From NCBI GenBank assembly GCA_937896885.1, contig CALBNX010000019.1:1-51304 (forward strand): a stretch of DNA of 51,304 nt. The letters are read 5' to 3'. Of the stretch, positions 42,893-51,290 are shown piece after piece. This DNA comes from an uncultured Clostridia bacterium. Lineage in GTDB: Bacteria; Bacillota; Clostridia; Oscillospirales; Acutalibacteraceae. The stretch's first letter is position 1, and every line of letters starts with the position of its first letter. The notes below the pieces were generated by a model. It was given only the letters and a program-made list of their open reading frames with translations, ran no database searches and was not told the DNA's origin. Made by a program: the position numbers and the translations under genes.

Positions 42893-42923
42893 TTAAATTT
42901 AATTATTTGAAAGGAGGTATTCA

Positions 42924-44060
42924 ATGTCTATATTTGATAAAATCGGCAATCGAAAAGTTTGCACCACCACACCACAAGTTAGGTCAAACCATCAATTTGA
43001 TGTTTTAAATTCTTTTCCCACATCAGTTTGTCAACCTGAAATTTATAAAAAACTTCGAGAGTCAATACCTGTTATAGACACGGCTATTTATAAGCTTGTC
43101 CGTCTGACAGGTGGTTTTACTGTAAAATCAAATAACGAGAGAAATCAATCCCAACTTGACGACTTCGCAAAGAATATCAACACAGGTGTTGCAGGTCGTG
43201 GTCTTCATCAATTTATTGACCTTTATTTTGAACAACTTCTCACTTATGGCACGGCGGCCGGCGAAATCATCACCGATGGCTATAATATCAGTTCTCTTTA
43301 CAATGTTCCAATCAGAGATATTTTACTCAAAAGAAACCCTAAAAATTTTAATGAGATTTTGCTTTGCAAGCCTGATGCTTTTGATGGTGCTCCTGTTCCC
43401 TATCAGGAACTGGTTATGTATTCAACACTCAATTCAGAGCCAGGGTCACTTGTTGGCAATTCAATTCTTAAAAGTCTGCCATTTGTGTCATCAATTCTTA
43501 TGAAAATCTATGACTCTATCGGGCAAAATTGGGAAAAGGCTGGCAATCTTCGTTTTGCAGTTACATATAACCCCGGCTCAGATATGCTCGACCGTGCCTA
43601 TGCAAAAGAACGAGCACAACAAATCGCAAATGAATGGGCAAGTGCTATGGAGTCAGGTTCGGTTAAAGACTTTGTGGCAATCGGCGATGTGCAAATTAAG
43701 GTAATCGGTGCTGATAATCAGATACTCAACAGTGAAATACCCGTAAGACAGATGCTTGAACAAATAGTTGCAAAGCTTTCTATTCCACCTTTTATGTTGG
43801 GACTTTCGTGGTCAACAACCGAGAGAATGTCATCACAACAAGCAGACGCTCTAACAACGGAAATCGATGCTTATCGTCGCATTTTAACGCCCGTTATTGA
43901 GAAAATCTGTTCTCTTTATCTTAGACTCCACGGCAACAGTAGTGGTGTCAGTGTTATCTGGGATGAAGTTACTCTTCAGGACTCGGTGGAACTTGCAAAA
44001 GCAAATCTCTATAATGCTCAGGCACAAACTTTAATCTCGGGAGGTGAACGTGATGATTAA
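42924..44060 (+). CDS. Phage portal protein
   Basis: 378 aa. AAAGGAGG precedes the ATG. Typical portal features: the N-terminal VIDTAIYKLVRLTGGF, the wing segment GLHQFIDLYFEQLLTYGTAAGEII, PIRDILLKRNPKNF, and the C-terminal helix region LGLSWSTTERMSSQQADALTTEIDAYRRILTPVIEKI. It forms the dodecameric DNA entry ring of the capsid. Order terS-terL-portal-protease-capsid is canonical for HK97-like heads. Confidence 0.9.
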   Translation: MSIFDKIGNRKVCTTTPQVRSNHQFDVLNSFPTSVCQPEIYKKLRESIPVIDTAIYKLVRLTGGFTVKSNNERNQSQLDDFAKNINTGVAGRGLHQFIDLYFEQLLTYGTAAGEIITDGYNISSLYNVPIRDILLKRNPKNFNEILLCKPDAFDGAPVPYQELVMYSTLNSEPGSLVGNSILKSLPFVSSILMKIYDSIGQNWEKAGNLRFAVTYNPGSDMLDRAYAKERAQQIANEWASAMESGSVKDFVAIGDVQIKVIGADNQILNSEIPVRQMLEQIVAKLSIPPFMLGLSWSTTERMSSQQADALTTEIDAYRRILTPVIEKICSLYLRLHGNSSGVSVIWDEVTLQDSVELAKANLYNAQAQTLISGGERDD

Positions 44061-45003
44061 GAAAAATCACTCATCTGCAAATACAATTAACGCAATCAGT
44101 GATGATGATATGACACTTATCAATAGTTTTGCACTTCGTGAACTCTCAAAAGACGAAATTTTCTCTTTTAGTGTGATTCTTTGCGACAACGATATTGACC
44201 GTGACTTTGAACGCTTCAGCGAAGAGTCACTCAAAACACTTGAAAAACTTTTTGTTGGCAAAACAGGTATTTTAAATCACAGTATGAAAAGCGAAGACCA
44301 GTCTTGCAGAACTTATAAAACAAAGCTTATTACAGATTCTTCAAAGAAGACCGTTGATGGCAAGCCTTACACCTATCTTAAAGCGTGGTGTTATACCATT
44401 CGCAGTAATAAAAATGATGCCCTTATCCAAGATATTGAAAGTGGAATCAAAAAAGAAGTCAGCATCAGTTGTTCTTCGTCTGCAAGAGTTTGTTCAATCT
44501 GTGGTGAATCACATTGCAATCACATTGCTGGTCGAAAATACAACGGAAAAAGATGTGTTAAAACAATTGATGGCATCACGGATGCTTATGAATGGTCTTT
44601 TGTGGCTGTCCCTGCTCAAAGAAAAGCAGGAGTTACAAAGTCCTATGACAAGGAGAGAAATATGGAAAATATTTTAAAATCAATCAAAGAAGAGAATCAG
44701 GTAACTTTGAAAAACGCTGAACTCAAAAAGCTTTCAGAATATATTGATTCTCTTGAAGCAAAGAGTGCAGACGGTGCAAAATACCGTATCTCTCTTGAAG
44801 AAAAGGCAAAAAAGGGATTTGCCCTCGCATTGCCTTCATTAAATCAGGAATGTGTTGACGAAATCGTCAATACTCTTTCTTCCAGCGAACTTGAAAATCT
44901 TTGCAAAGCACTCAAAAAAGAAAGTGCAAAGGTTGTTCCAACATCACAGTTCTATACAGAAGAAAAACCAGAAAACAAACAAAACAGTCAGTTTAAATTT
45001 TAA
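44053..45003 (+). CDS. Prohead maturation protease with C-terminal scaffold-like region
   Basis: 316 aa from the ATG at 44053 (GGGAGGTG upstream; overlaps the portal gene by 8 bp). Residues ~30-195 resemble caudoviral prohead proteases: a His in GILNHSMKS (H76), a Ser in KEVSISCS (S137 or S139) and the closing YEWSFVAVPAQRKAGV. A Cys-rich insert (CSICGESHCNH, C147, C150, C155 with C168) could bind zinc. Residues ~200-316 are charged and helical, like a scaffold fused to the protease. It would cleave scaffold and capsid during head maturation. Confidence 0.8.
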   Translation: MIKKNHSSANTINAISDDDMTLINSFALRELSKDEIFSFSVILCDNDIDRDFERFSEESLKTLEKLFVGKTGILNHSMKSEDQSCRTYKTKLITDSSKKTVDGKPYTYLKAWCYTIRSNKNDALIQDIESGIKKEVSISCSSSARVCSICGESHCNHIAGRKYNGKRCVKTIDGITDAYEWSFVAVPAQRKAGVTKSYDKERNMENILKSIKEENQVTLKNAELKKLSEYIDSLEAKSADGAKYRISLEEKAKKGFALALPSLNQECVDEIVNTLSSSELENLCKALKKESAKVVPTSQFYTEEKPENKQNSQFKF

Positions 45004-45015
45004 GGAGGTTTTATA

Positions 45016-46023
45016 ATGGCTAATTTTGAAACAATTAAACTTGATAAAGGACTTTATCACACATCTAAAGGCTTTCTCAACGAACTTGAAAGCATTGACC
45101 CATCAGAAAACTATAAAGGCACTTCACTTGAAGGTCTTGACGCATTTGAACGCCAGTTGAAGCGTTTTGATATTAAAATCAAGGGAGCAAACAGTGACCC
45201 TATCGAAAAATTCTTTGCAACAACAGATTCCGCAGCACTTTTCCCTGAATATATTGCTCGCGCTGTTCGTCAGGGTATTGAAAACTCAAACACTGTTGAC
45301 AAAATCATTGCAACAAAAACTAACATCAACGGTCTTGATTACAGAACAATTCATTCTGTGCCTACAGACACAGAAAAAACACTTTTAGAAGTAGCAGAAG
45401 GTGCCACCATTCCTGAAACAGTTATCCGCACTCAAGAGAATCTTGTTTCTCTCAAAAAACACGGCAGAATGTTGGTGGCATCTTATGAGGCTATCCGTTT
45501 TCAAAAACTTGACCTTTTCACAGTCACTCTTCGTCAAATCGGCGCCCACATCGCGCGTTCACAGTTTGATTCTGCCATTTCTACTCTCATCAATGGTGAT
45601 AATAACGATAACACACTCTCTTCGTTATCTCTTATCAATCCTGATACATTAACTTATGCCGATTTTGTCAATCTTTGGAACACATTGTCACCTTATGAAA
45701 TGAACACAATCATCTTCCCACGAGCAAGTATTTCAGCTCTTTTTTCAATTCCTGAGTTCAAAGATTCACATGCTGGTTTCAATTTCCACGGTACAGGCAC
45801 AATGATTACCCCTCTCGGTGCAAACGTAATAATTACAGATTCTATTGAATCAGACATCATTGGCATTGATAAAAATTATGCTATCGAAATGGTTACTGCC
45901 GGTGGAGTTCAAACAGAATATGACAAACTTATCGACCGTCAGCTTGAACGTGCAACAATTTCTCAAATTACAGGTTTCGCGAAAATCTTTAAAGATGCAT
46001 CATTTGGTATCTCACTTACATAA
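45016..46023 (+). CDS. Phage major capsid protein
   Basis: 335 aa, AAGGAGG before the ATG. Position after portal and protease, length, and pattern fit an HK97-fold capsid protein: N-terminal helical region, E-loop region with FFATTDSAALFPEYIARAVRQGIENS, then TLLEVAEGATIPETVIRTQENLVSLKKHGRMLVASYEAIRFQKLDLFTVTLRQIGAHIARSQFDSAI and a C-terminal ANVIITDSI strand. Intact. Confidence 0.88.
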   Translation: MANFETIKLDKGLYHTSKGFLNELESIDPSENYKGTSLEGLDAFERQLKRFDIKIKGANSDPIEKFFATTDSAALFPEYIARAVRQGIENSNTVDKIIATKTNINGLDYRTIHSVPTDTEKTLLEVAEGATIPETVIRTQENLVSLKKHGRMLVASYEAIRFQKLDLFTVTLRQIGAHIARSQFDSAISTLINGDNNDNTLSSLSLINPDTLTYADFVNLWNTLSPYEMNTIIFPRASISALFSIPEFKDSHAGFNFHGTGTMITPLGANVIITDSIESDIIGIDKNYAIEMVTAGGVQTEYDKLIDRQLERATISQITGFAKIFKDASFGISLT

Positions 46024-46038
46024 AAAGGAGTGAGTGCC

Positions 46039-46404
46039 TTGATAAACACACTTACAGTTTTAGAAACCATTTCTTCTTTAAGAATAATTGCAGAAGATGA
46101 AATGGAGAAAATTGAACCTTATTGTTTGGTTGCTTGCAACCAGTTATCTCAAAGATTAAAAAGTGAAAGCTTTGCTGAAAACACGGCAGTAATTATGGCT
46201 TGCGCTGGTGTTGCGCTTTATAATTTTTTGCTTGTAAATGGTACTGCTGATGATTTTTCATCTTTCAAAGCTGGTGACATAACAGTTACACAAAATCGTC
46301 AATCAAAGATTGAAAACGCATCCAAATTTAAAGATGAAGCTTTGGTTTCGGCCGCACCATATCTTACTGATATTGATTTTGTATTCGAGGCGGTGGAAGT
46401 TTGA
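46039..46404 (+). CDS. Head-tail connector-like protein
   Basis: 121 aa from the TTG at 46039, because the AAGGAG at 46025-46030 overlaps the other candidate start (GTG 46030). Mostly helical (ISSLRIIAEDEMEKIEPYCLVACNQL), with a C-terminal FKAGDITVTQ hairpin. Size and place after the capsid gene suggest a gp6-like connector ring protein. Sequence evidence is weak; the call rests mainly on gene order. Confidence 0.6.
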   Translation: MINTLTVLETISSLRIIAEDEMEKIEPYCLVACNQLSQRLKSESFAENTAVIMACAGVALYNFLLVNGTADDFSSFKAGDITVTQNRQSKIENASKFKDEALVSAAPYLTDIDFVFEAVEV

Positions 46405-46748
46405 GTATAGATAAAATTATCCAAAATTTCGGTATGTCAGTTTATCTTAAAAACAACACCAATTGGAATTCACCTGTTTTTAACGCTTTTATCCAACCAC
46501 TTCGATATAAGAACAAGCTTTATATGACGGGTGATTTTACACCTATTGGAAGAAACCCACAAGATGTTTATCTCTATATGGGCCCTAAAAATCACGACCT
46601 TACAACTCTTGATGCATCATATAGAATCTTTGATTCAAACAACAATTCCTATATGATTGAACGAGCAGAAAAAGTAACATTCAAAAATGAAATTGTCTAT
46701 ATCTGGGCAATTATCAGAAAAACAACGGAGGTAGAAAATGCAAATTAG
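46401..46748 (+). CDS. Phage neck/head-closure-like protein
   Basis: 115 aa. Starts with TTG overlapping the preceding stop (TTGA). Beta-rich, with YLYMGPKNHDLTTLDASYRIFDSNNNSYMIERAEKV, reminiscent of head-closure or stopper proteins. Function inferred from position between connector and last neck gene. Confidence 0.55.
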   Translation: MSIDKIIQNFGMSVYLKNNTNWNSPVFNAFIQPLRYKNKLYMTGDFTPIGRNPQDVYLYMGPKNHDLTTLDASYRIFDSNNNSYMIERAEKVTFKNEIVYIWAIIRKTTEVENAN

Positions 46749-47169
46749 TGGAAATTCAGCACAAGAAATGGTTAGTCGTCTTAGTGCGGACAGTCAATTC
46801 AGCGACCTTAATTTTGTTGTCGCTTATGAAAACGAAATTAAACCAACTCCCCTTGAAAAACCTATTGTAGCCATTTCAATTAAAAACTGTGAAATTGGAG
46901 ATAGACAAACTACCACTCTTGATACAGGCGAAGTTATTAATATTGACAGCAGACCAATAACTTTAACGTTAAGCACAGATATCTATCTGCCATATTCAAA
47001 GGGCGGTAATGAAGGTCACAAGATTTTTGATAGAATAGCAATCTTTTTGTTGTATACAGAAAAGCTTCCAATTACGAAAGCAGTTTGCAATGAGGCTGAC
47101 TATGACTCAACCTGCCAAGCAATTATCGTACGCACAAGTTTTACTTTTTCAAGTATAATGCCGACATAA
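46738..47169 (+). CDS. Phage neck/tail-completion-like protein, last gene of the module
   Basis: 143 aa. GGAGG lies before the ATG; it overlaps the preceding gene by 11 bp. Mixed alpha/beta, with KPIVAISIKNCEIGDRQTT and a beta-hairpin region (ITLTLSTDIYLPYSKGG). In siphophage maps this place is held by a tail-terminator or gp10-like protein, but no major tail protein follows; a terminator does. Confidence 0.55.
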   Translation: MQISGNSAQEMVSRLSADSQFSDLNFVVAYENEIKPTPLEKPIVAISIKNCEIGDRQTTTLDTGEVINIDSRPITLTLSTDIYLPYSKGGNEGHKIFDRIAIFLLYTEKLPITKAVCNEADYDSTCQAIIVRTSFTFSSIMPT

Positions 47170-47171
47170 AA

Positions 47172-47210
47172 AAATCCCACCCCGATTACTCGAGGTGGGT
47201 AATTTTTTTG
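47172..47210. terminator. Bidirectional terminator closing the phage head module
   Basis: CCCACC-CCG-ATTACT-CGA-GGTGGG stem (47176-47199) with T runs on both strands. It serves the head module (plus) and the convergent MFS gene (minus). Confidence 0.85.
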
Positions 47211-47211
47211 A

Positions 47212-48690
47212 TTAATCTGCGTTTTCTTCTTCAATTTTATCAACAATTTCTTGTGGAATTGCTTCGCCGTGTTTAACAAAGAGAATACAAGCGATACTCA
47301 AGATAAACATAATTGGGCTATAAACGAAGAGTGACAAGTATGTGCCTGAGAACATACGAACAATACCGTAAACGATTGGAGAAGCAATCTGTGCTGAGAA
47401 TGTTGCTGTGTAGTAGTAACCTGTGAATGTACCAACCTTATCGATACCACCGATTTCAAGAACAAGTGGTAATGTGTTAACTGTAATGAACATGTTAGCG
47501 GCACCGCCAAGAATGAGTGCAAGCCAGATAACTGTCATACTACCTGTTACAACATAGAGAAGGAACACAGCCATAAATACTACAAGACCAATAAGAATTG
47601 TCTTTTTGCGGCCAATCTTTTTACCCATTTTACCAGCAGGGATAGCTGCCACTGCAGAGCAAATAGCAAACAATGTTGTCATAATTGTTGCTTCACCAGT
47701 GTTCTTACCAAGAACTTCCTGTGCAAAGAGCGCGAAGAATGTTGTAATAGCGTTTGTACCACAGAAAAGGAAGAACAAACCACCGAGCATAAAGATAAGG
47801 CTCTTTCTTTCGCCCTTTGAAAGTTTTTCTGCTTTTCTTGCAGCTTTTTCAGCCTTTTTAGCTGCTTTTTCATCTGCTGCCTGATTATTTGCAGCGACTT
47901 CTTCAAGGCTTGATGGCTCGTGAACAAACACACGAACAACAAGCATACCAATAACCATAACAGCTGCGCCTAAAAGGAACACATAAGGGAAACTTGTCTG
48001 CTGTTCATTTTCAGCAGTAACCTTAACACCGGTTACAAGAAGATAGATAGCACTTACAAGAGCACCCGCTACCATACCAAGAACTGAACCAACGCCGCCC
48101 ATAAGGTTGATGATAGCGTTACCTTCTGAGCGAAGGTGTGGTGGTGTGAGTGCAGGCATCAAAGCAACTGCAGGAGCACGCCAAAGTGACATTGAGAAAA
48201 CGAAAAGGATGATAAATAACATTGTTACAGGGAGAGTTGACTTCAATGCAACCCAAGGAATGAGAGCAAAGAGAACTGCTGAAATTGGAGCACCATAAAC
48301 AATGAAAGGACGACGCTTGCCAAGCTTTGAACGGCAACGGTCTGAAAGTTTGCCGAATGTTGGCTGGAAGATAACACCGAAAATGTTGTCGAATGTCATA
48401 ATAACACCGATGAAAAGTGGAACAAGTGTAATTCCACCACCTGCTGTGTTAACGTCCTGACCCTGTGTTTTTGCAAATTCTGCAAGAACTGGGAATGCTT
48501 CGTTTAACTTTGTACTGAGATTTGTAATGAAAACTGATTCTGTAAGCAATCTGTTAAGAATCTTTGTGATGTATGGGTCATAAATTGCCCATGCGATTGA
48601 AGTTGTGAGAAAAGCGAAACCTGTAAGTATGGTATGCCATGTGTGAAGTTTACCGTTTTTCTCACAGAAAAGTTCTGTTTTGTTACTCAT
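47212..48690 (-). CDS. MFS transporter, sugar (SUT/SLC45- or GPH-like)
   Basis: 492 aa from the ATG at 48690 (GGAGG 7 nt upstream). About twelve membrane helices. FDNIFGVIFQPTFGKLSDRCRSKLGKRRPFIVYGAP is the loop 2-3 motif of the disaccharide/proton MFS group, and WRAPAVALMPALTPPHLRSEGNAIINLMGG resembles sucrose/maltose transporters. A charged Lys/Ala-rich cytoplasmic loop splits the two halves (AANNQAADEKAAKKAEKAARKAEKL region). Monocistronic; the palindrome AATTAG-ACACA-CTAATT (48717-48733) near its start could be an operator. Confidence 0.88.
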   Translation of the reverse strand: MSNKTELFCEKNGKLHTWHTILTGFAFLTTSIAWAIYDPYITKILNRLLTESVFITNLSTKLNEAFPVLAEFAKTQGQDVNTAGGGITLVPLFIGVIMTFDNIFGVIFQPTFGKLSDRCRSKLGKRRPFIVYGAPISAVLFALIPWVALKSTLPVTMLFIILFVFSMSLWRAPAVALMPALTPPHLRSEGNAIINLMGGVGSVLGMVAGALVSAIYLLVTGVKVTAENEQQTSFPYVFLLGAAVMVIGMLVVRVFVHEPSSLEEVAANNQAADEKAAKKAEKAARKAEKLSKGERKSLIFMLGGLFFLFCGTNAITTFFALFAQEVLGKNTGEATIMTTLFAICSAVAAIPAGKMGKKIGRKKTILIGLVVFMAVFLLYVVTGSMTVIWLALILGGAANMFITVNTLPLVLEIGGIDKVGTFTGYYYTATFSAQIASPIVYGIVRMFSGTYLSLFVYSPIMFILSIACILFVKHGEAIPQEIVDKIEEENAD

Positions 48691-48716
48691 AATTTTTCCT
48701 CCTGGAATTAATCCAA

Positions 48717-48733
48717 AATTAGACACACTAATT
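48717..48733. promoter_or_regulatory. Palindrome in the MFS gene leader
   Basis: Perfect 6-bp arms AATTAG/CTAATT separated by ACACA, between a minus-strand TATAAT (about 48734-48739) and the MFS ribosome binding site. Position fits a repressor operator; no regulator gene is next to it. Confidence 0.45.
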
Positions 48734-48800
48734 ATACTATATCTTAATTAAAATAGAAATATGTAAAAGGACTAAATTTAAATTATTTTTTTGTATAGTG

Positions 48801-48832
48801 TGTCAAAGAAAACGTTTGCGTTTTCCTTGACA
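48801..48832. promoter_or_regulatory. Inverted repeat joining two outward TTGACA elements
   Basis: TGTCAA-A-GAAAACG-TTTG-CGTTTTC-C-TTGACA: 13 paired positions with one mismatch. The right end is the -35 of the tRNA promoter; the left end is a TTGACA on the opposite strand, pointing at the MFS gene. Confidence 0.6.
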
Positions 48833-48855
48833 AACCCAATAAACAACTGTATAAT
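48827..48855 (+). promoter_or_regulatory. tRNA-Thr promoter
   Basis: TTGACA (48827-48832), 17 bp spacer, TATAAT (48850-48855): a consensus promoter ~14 nt before the tRNA 5' end. Confidence 0.9.
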
Positions 48856-48875
48856 TACACTTGCGCTTGAGATAT

Positions 48876-48951
48876 GCTGCTATGGCTCAGGTGGTAGAGC
48901 ACGTCCTTGGTAAGGACGAGGTCACCGGTTCGAGTCCGGTTAGCAGCTCCA
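48876..48951 (+). tRNA. tRNA-Thr (GGU anticodon)
   Basis: 76 nt including an encoded CCA. Acceptor GCTGCTA/TAGCAGC, D stem GCTC/GAGC, anticodon stem CGTCC/GGACG with loop TTGGTAA (anticodon GGT), T arm ACCGG-TTCGAGT-CCGGT. All stems pair perfectly. Confidence 0.97.
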
Positions 48952-48952
48952 A

Positions 48953-48990
48953 AAAAGGACTATCAATATTGATAGTCCTTTTTCTTTTTT
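48953..48990. terminator. Bidirectional terminator between tRNA-Thr and the kinase gene
   Basis: AAAGGACTATCAA-TA-TTGATAGTCCTTT stem with T runs on both strands. Confidence 0.9.
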
Positions 48991-49897
48991 ACATATTCAA
49001 AAATTCTGAATTTTTTGGCACAACAAATGTAATTGCACTTTCTAAAAGTTTGAATTCTCTTTCAGTTACATAAGCACATTCACCGTCAACATTGACTGCC
49101 GCTGGGTTTTTACTCTCAATTTTAACTTTTTTGCAATGACGGAAAGTTGTAATATCAAGGTCTAAATGCTCACCGTTTTTATAAACGCTGATAAGTGGCA
49201 AAAGTTTTATTGGACTTCTGTCACTTTTCACCATAACACAATCGATGAGTCCGTCATTTGGCATTGCGTTTGGTGCTGCTTTGTATCCGCCGCCATACCA
49301 ACGGGAGTTACCGATATAGCAGAAAAGATAATCATCTTCAAAGACTTCATTATCATCAATGGTGATTTTAAATTGATTTTTTGTTTTACCTTTTGCGATA
49401 CAACCGAGAGCAGCAAGTGTGTATGCCAATTCACCATTTACACCTGGGAGTTTTTTATAAGAAATCTGTCTTATGCAGATTTCAGAATCAAGCCCCATTG
49501 CACATTCGTTGATAGCAACTGCACCGTCTGTTTCAATAAGGTCAAGTTTCATTGGTATTCCGTTCACATGGTCATCGAGATTTATGTTTTTGCCGAACAA
49601 TCTACAAAAATCGTTGCCTGAACCCAAAGGAATATTCGCAACCTGACAGTTAGGGTATTTATAACATCCATTAACAACCTCATAAAGAGTTCCGTCACCG
49701 CCACAGGAATAGAAGCGGATTTCTTCACCTGTTTTTGCTTTTTCTTCAACAAAGCGCATACCATCACGGCTTGCTTTTGTTACATAGATTTCTGCATCAA
49801 GGTTATTTTCTTTGATATAATTTTCAATTGTTGCGATATAAGCATTAACTACCTTGCCCTTTCCTGCTACGGGATTCACAATAAAAATGTGTTTCAC
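48989..49897 (-). CDS. Diacylglycerol/lipid kinase family protein (DgkB/YegS-like)
   Basis: 302 aa. The N-terminal IVNPVAGKGK motif, the catalytic-domain SCGGDGTLYEVVNG (GGDGT) and IPLGSGNDFCRLFG are diagnostic of the DAGK catalytic family; a C-terminal beta-sandwich follows, ending with VNVDGECAYV. It phosphorylates diacylglycerol or a related lipid, feeding phosphatidic acid back to phospholipid synthesis. It lies 9 nt after the methyltransferase gene, so the two are probably cotranscribed. Confidence 0.92.
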   Translation of the reverse strand: MKHIFIVNPVAGKGKVVNAYIATIENYIKENNLDAEIYVTKASRDGMRFVEEKAKTGEEIRFYSCGGDGTLYEVVNGCYKYPNCQVANIPLGSGNDFCRLFGKNINLDDHVNGIPMKLDLIETDGAVAINECAMGLDSEICIRQISYKKLPGVNGELAYTLAALGCIAKGKTKNQFKITIDDNEVFEDDYLFCYIGNSRWYGGGYKAAPNAMPNDGLIDCVMVKSDRSPIKLLPLISVYKNGEHLDLDITTFRHCKKVKIESKNPAAVNVDGECAYVTEREFKLLESAITFVVPKNSEFLNM

Positions 49898-49906
49898 AAA
49901 ATCACC

Positions 49907-51022
49907 TTATTTATAATACATATACAATTGGCATTTAATCATACCATTATAAAGTTTTCTTCGTTTGTCAGCTTTTCTGCCAAAGCATTTTTCAAAGGTT
50001 TCATCCGGACTGATAATATAGTATGCCCAACCTTTTTCTTGAGTAAAGATTTTACCCATTGTGCGATAAATATCTTCTGCCGCTCTTATATCGAGCATTC
50101 TCTCGCCATAAGGTGGGTTACAAATAACTGTACCTTTTTCACTTTTGCGAACGAAATCTTTTAAATCTCTCTTTGACAAGTCAATTTTCATTGATACGCC
50201 TGCTCGACGTGCATTTTCTTTTGCCACTTCAAGAGCGTGAAAATCAATATCTGAACCATAAGCCATAAAATCAGCATCACGGACTACCAAGTCAGTTGCT
50301 CTGTTTCTCTCTTGTTGCCAAACAGAAGAATCAATATTCTGGAATCTTTCACAAGCAAATGAACGACGAAGACCTGGAGCAATATTAAGAGCTTTCATAG
50401 CACCCTCAATGAGAATTGTACCCGAGCCACAGCATACATCATAAAGAGTGTGATAGTGACGAAGTCGTGCAAGCTCTGCCATTGATGCTGCAAGAGTTTC
50501 TTTGATTGGTGCCGCATTTGCTACAGGACGATATCCACGTTTGTGAAGTCCTGCACCCGATGTGTCAATAAATACAGTAACAACATCTTTCATAATTGAA
50601 AACTGAATTTGATATTTTGTCCCAGTTTCTTCAAACCAAGAAATTCTGTATTTCTCTTTAAGTCTTTCAACAATAGCTTTTTTAATGATTGCTTGACAGT
50701 CACTTACAGAAAACAGTTTTGAGTTAAGCGAATGTCCTTTAACAGGGAATTCATCATATTGACCTATCCACTCTTCCCAAGGCAGTTTCTTAACACCCTG
50801 AAAAAGTTGTTCAAATGTTACTGCAGTAAATTCACCCATACGGATTAAAATGCGCTCGCTATATCGTGAGCATATATTTGCACGGACAAGAATACTCTCA
50901 TCACCTTCAAAATCAACTCTGCCGTTTTTCGCCTCAACATTTAAAGCATCCATATCCTTTAATTCCTGTGCCACAAGACCTTCAAGTCCCAAGAGACAAG
51001 GCGCAGAAAATTTTATGTTCAT
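49907..51022 (-). CDS. THUMP-domain class I RNA methyltransferase (RlmL/YpsC-like)
   Basis: 371 aa. N-terminal ferredoxin-like/THUMP region (about 1-155), then a Rossmann methyltransferase domain with YDVCCGSGTILIEGA (SAM motif), DFMAYGSDID and the catalytic NPPYGERM loop, characteristic of N2-methylguanosine RNA methyltransferases. Likely target is 23S rRNA (m2G2445-type, as in the N-terminal part of RlmL), although tRNA cannot be excluded. The C terminus keeps the KRRKLYNGMIKCQLYMY ending common to the family. Confidence 0.93.
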   Translation of the reverse strand: MNIKFSAPCLLGLEGLVAQELKDMDALNVEAKNGRVDFEGDESILVRANICSRYSERILIRMGEFTAVTFEQLFQGVKKLPWEEWIGQYDEFPVKGHSLNSKLFSVSDCQAIIKKAIVERLKEKYRISWFEETGTKYQIQFSIMKDVVTVFIDTSGAGLHKRGYRPVANAAPIKETLAASMAELARLRHYHTLYDVCCGSGTILIEGAMKALNIAPGLRRSFACERFQNIDSSVWQQERNRATDLVVRDADFMAYGSDIDFHALEVAKENARRAGVSMKIDLSKRDLKDFVRKSEKGTVICNPPYGERMLDIRAAEDIYRTMGKIFTQEKGWAYYIISPDETFEKCFGRKADKRRKLYNGMIKCQLYMYYK

Positions 51023-51147
51023 ATCATTTCTCCATTCAAATAGTCAAAAGTTATCCATTATAGATGTAGTATAGACTTTTTTAAAAGTTTTGTCAATTAA
51101 AACACTTTAACAAATTAAGGTTTATCGGGATAGTTAATATGATAAGC

Positions 51148-51215
51148 GTAGGGCTTGCTCCCGCCGTTTGAAGTGCATAGGATAATCAGGTTCGGCGGGA
51201 GCAAGCTCCCGCCCT
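51148..51215. repeat. Palindromic GGGAGCAAGCTCCC repeat
   Basis: TTGCTCCCGCCG (51155-51166) is the inverted complement of CGGCGGGAGCAA (51193-51204). The right arm continues into a second, self-contained palindrome (GCGGGAGC-AA-GCTCCCGC, 51196-51213), and GTAGGGC/GCCCTAC form the outer ends. Alternative folds compete. The core resembles the terminator stems at 12042 and 18296. The rest of 51023-51300 holds no gene. Confidence 0.65.
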
Positions 51216-51257
51216 ACATTGTTTTAAATCTCTCCAATAAATTCAAATCTGACAACA

Positions 51258-51290
51258 AAAAGAGCAGGTTTTTACACCTGCTCTTTTTTA
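51258..51290. terminator. Bidirectional terminator at window end
   Basis: AGAGCAGGT ... ACCTGCTCT stem (51261-51284) followed by TTTTTT on plus and T-rich sequence on minus; it belongs to whatever gene lies beyond the window. Confidence 0.82.

Noticed and set aside
41158..47169. Encapsulin nanocompartment
   Set aside because: Presence of terminase subunits, portal and prohead protease shows a DNA-packaging phage head, not an encapsulin shell with a cargo enzyme.
48876..48951. tRNA-Thr as integration site for the phage head module
   Set aside because: The module ends 1.7 kb away with a host-type transporter between, no integrase is present, and no copy of the tRNA 3' end was found at the other side.
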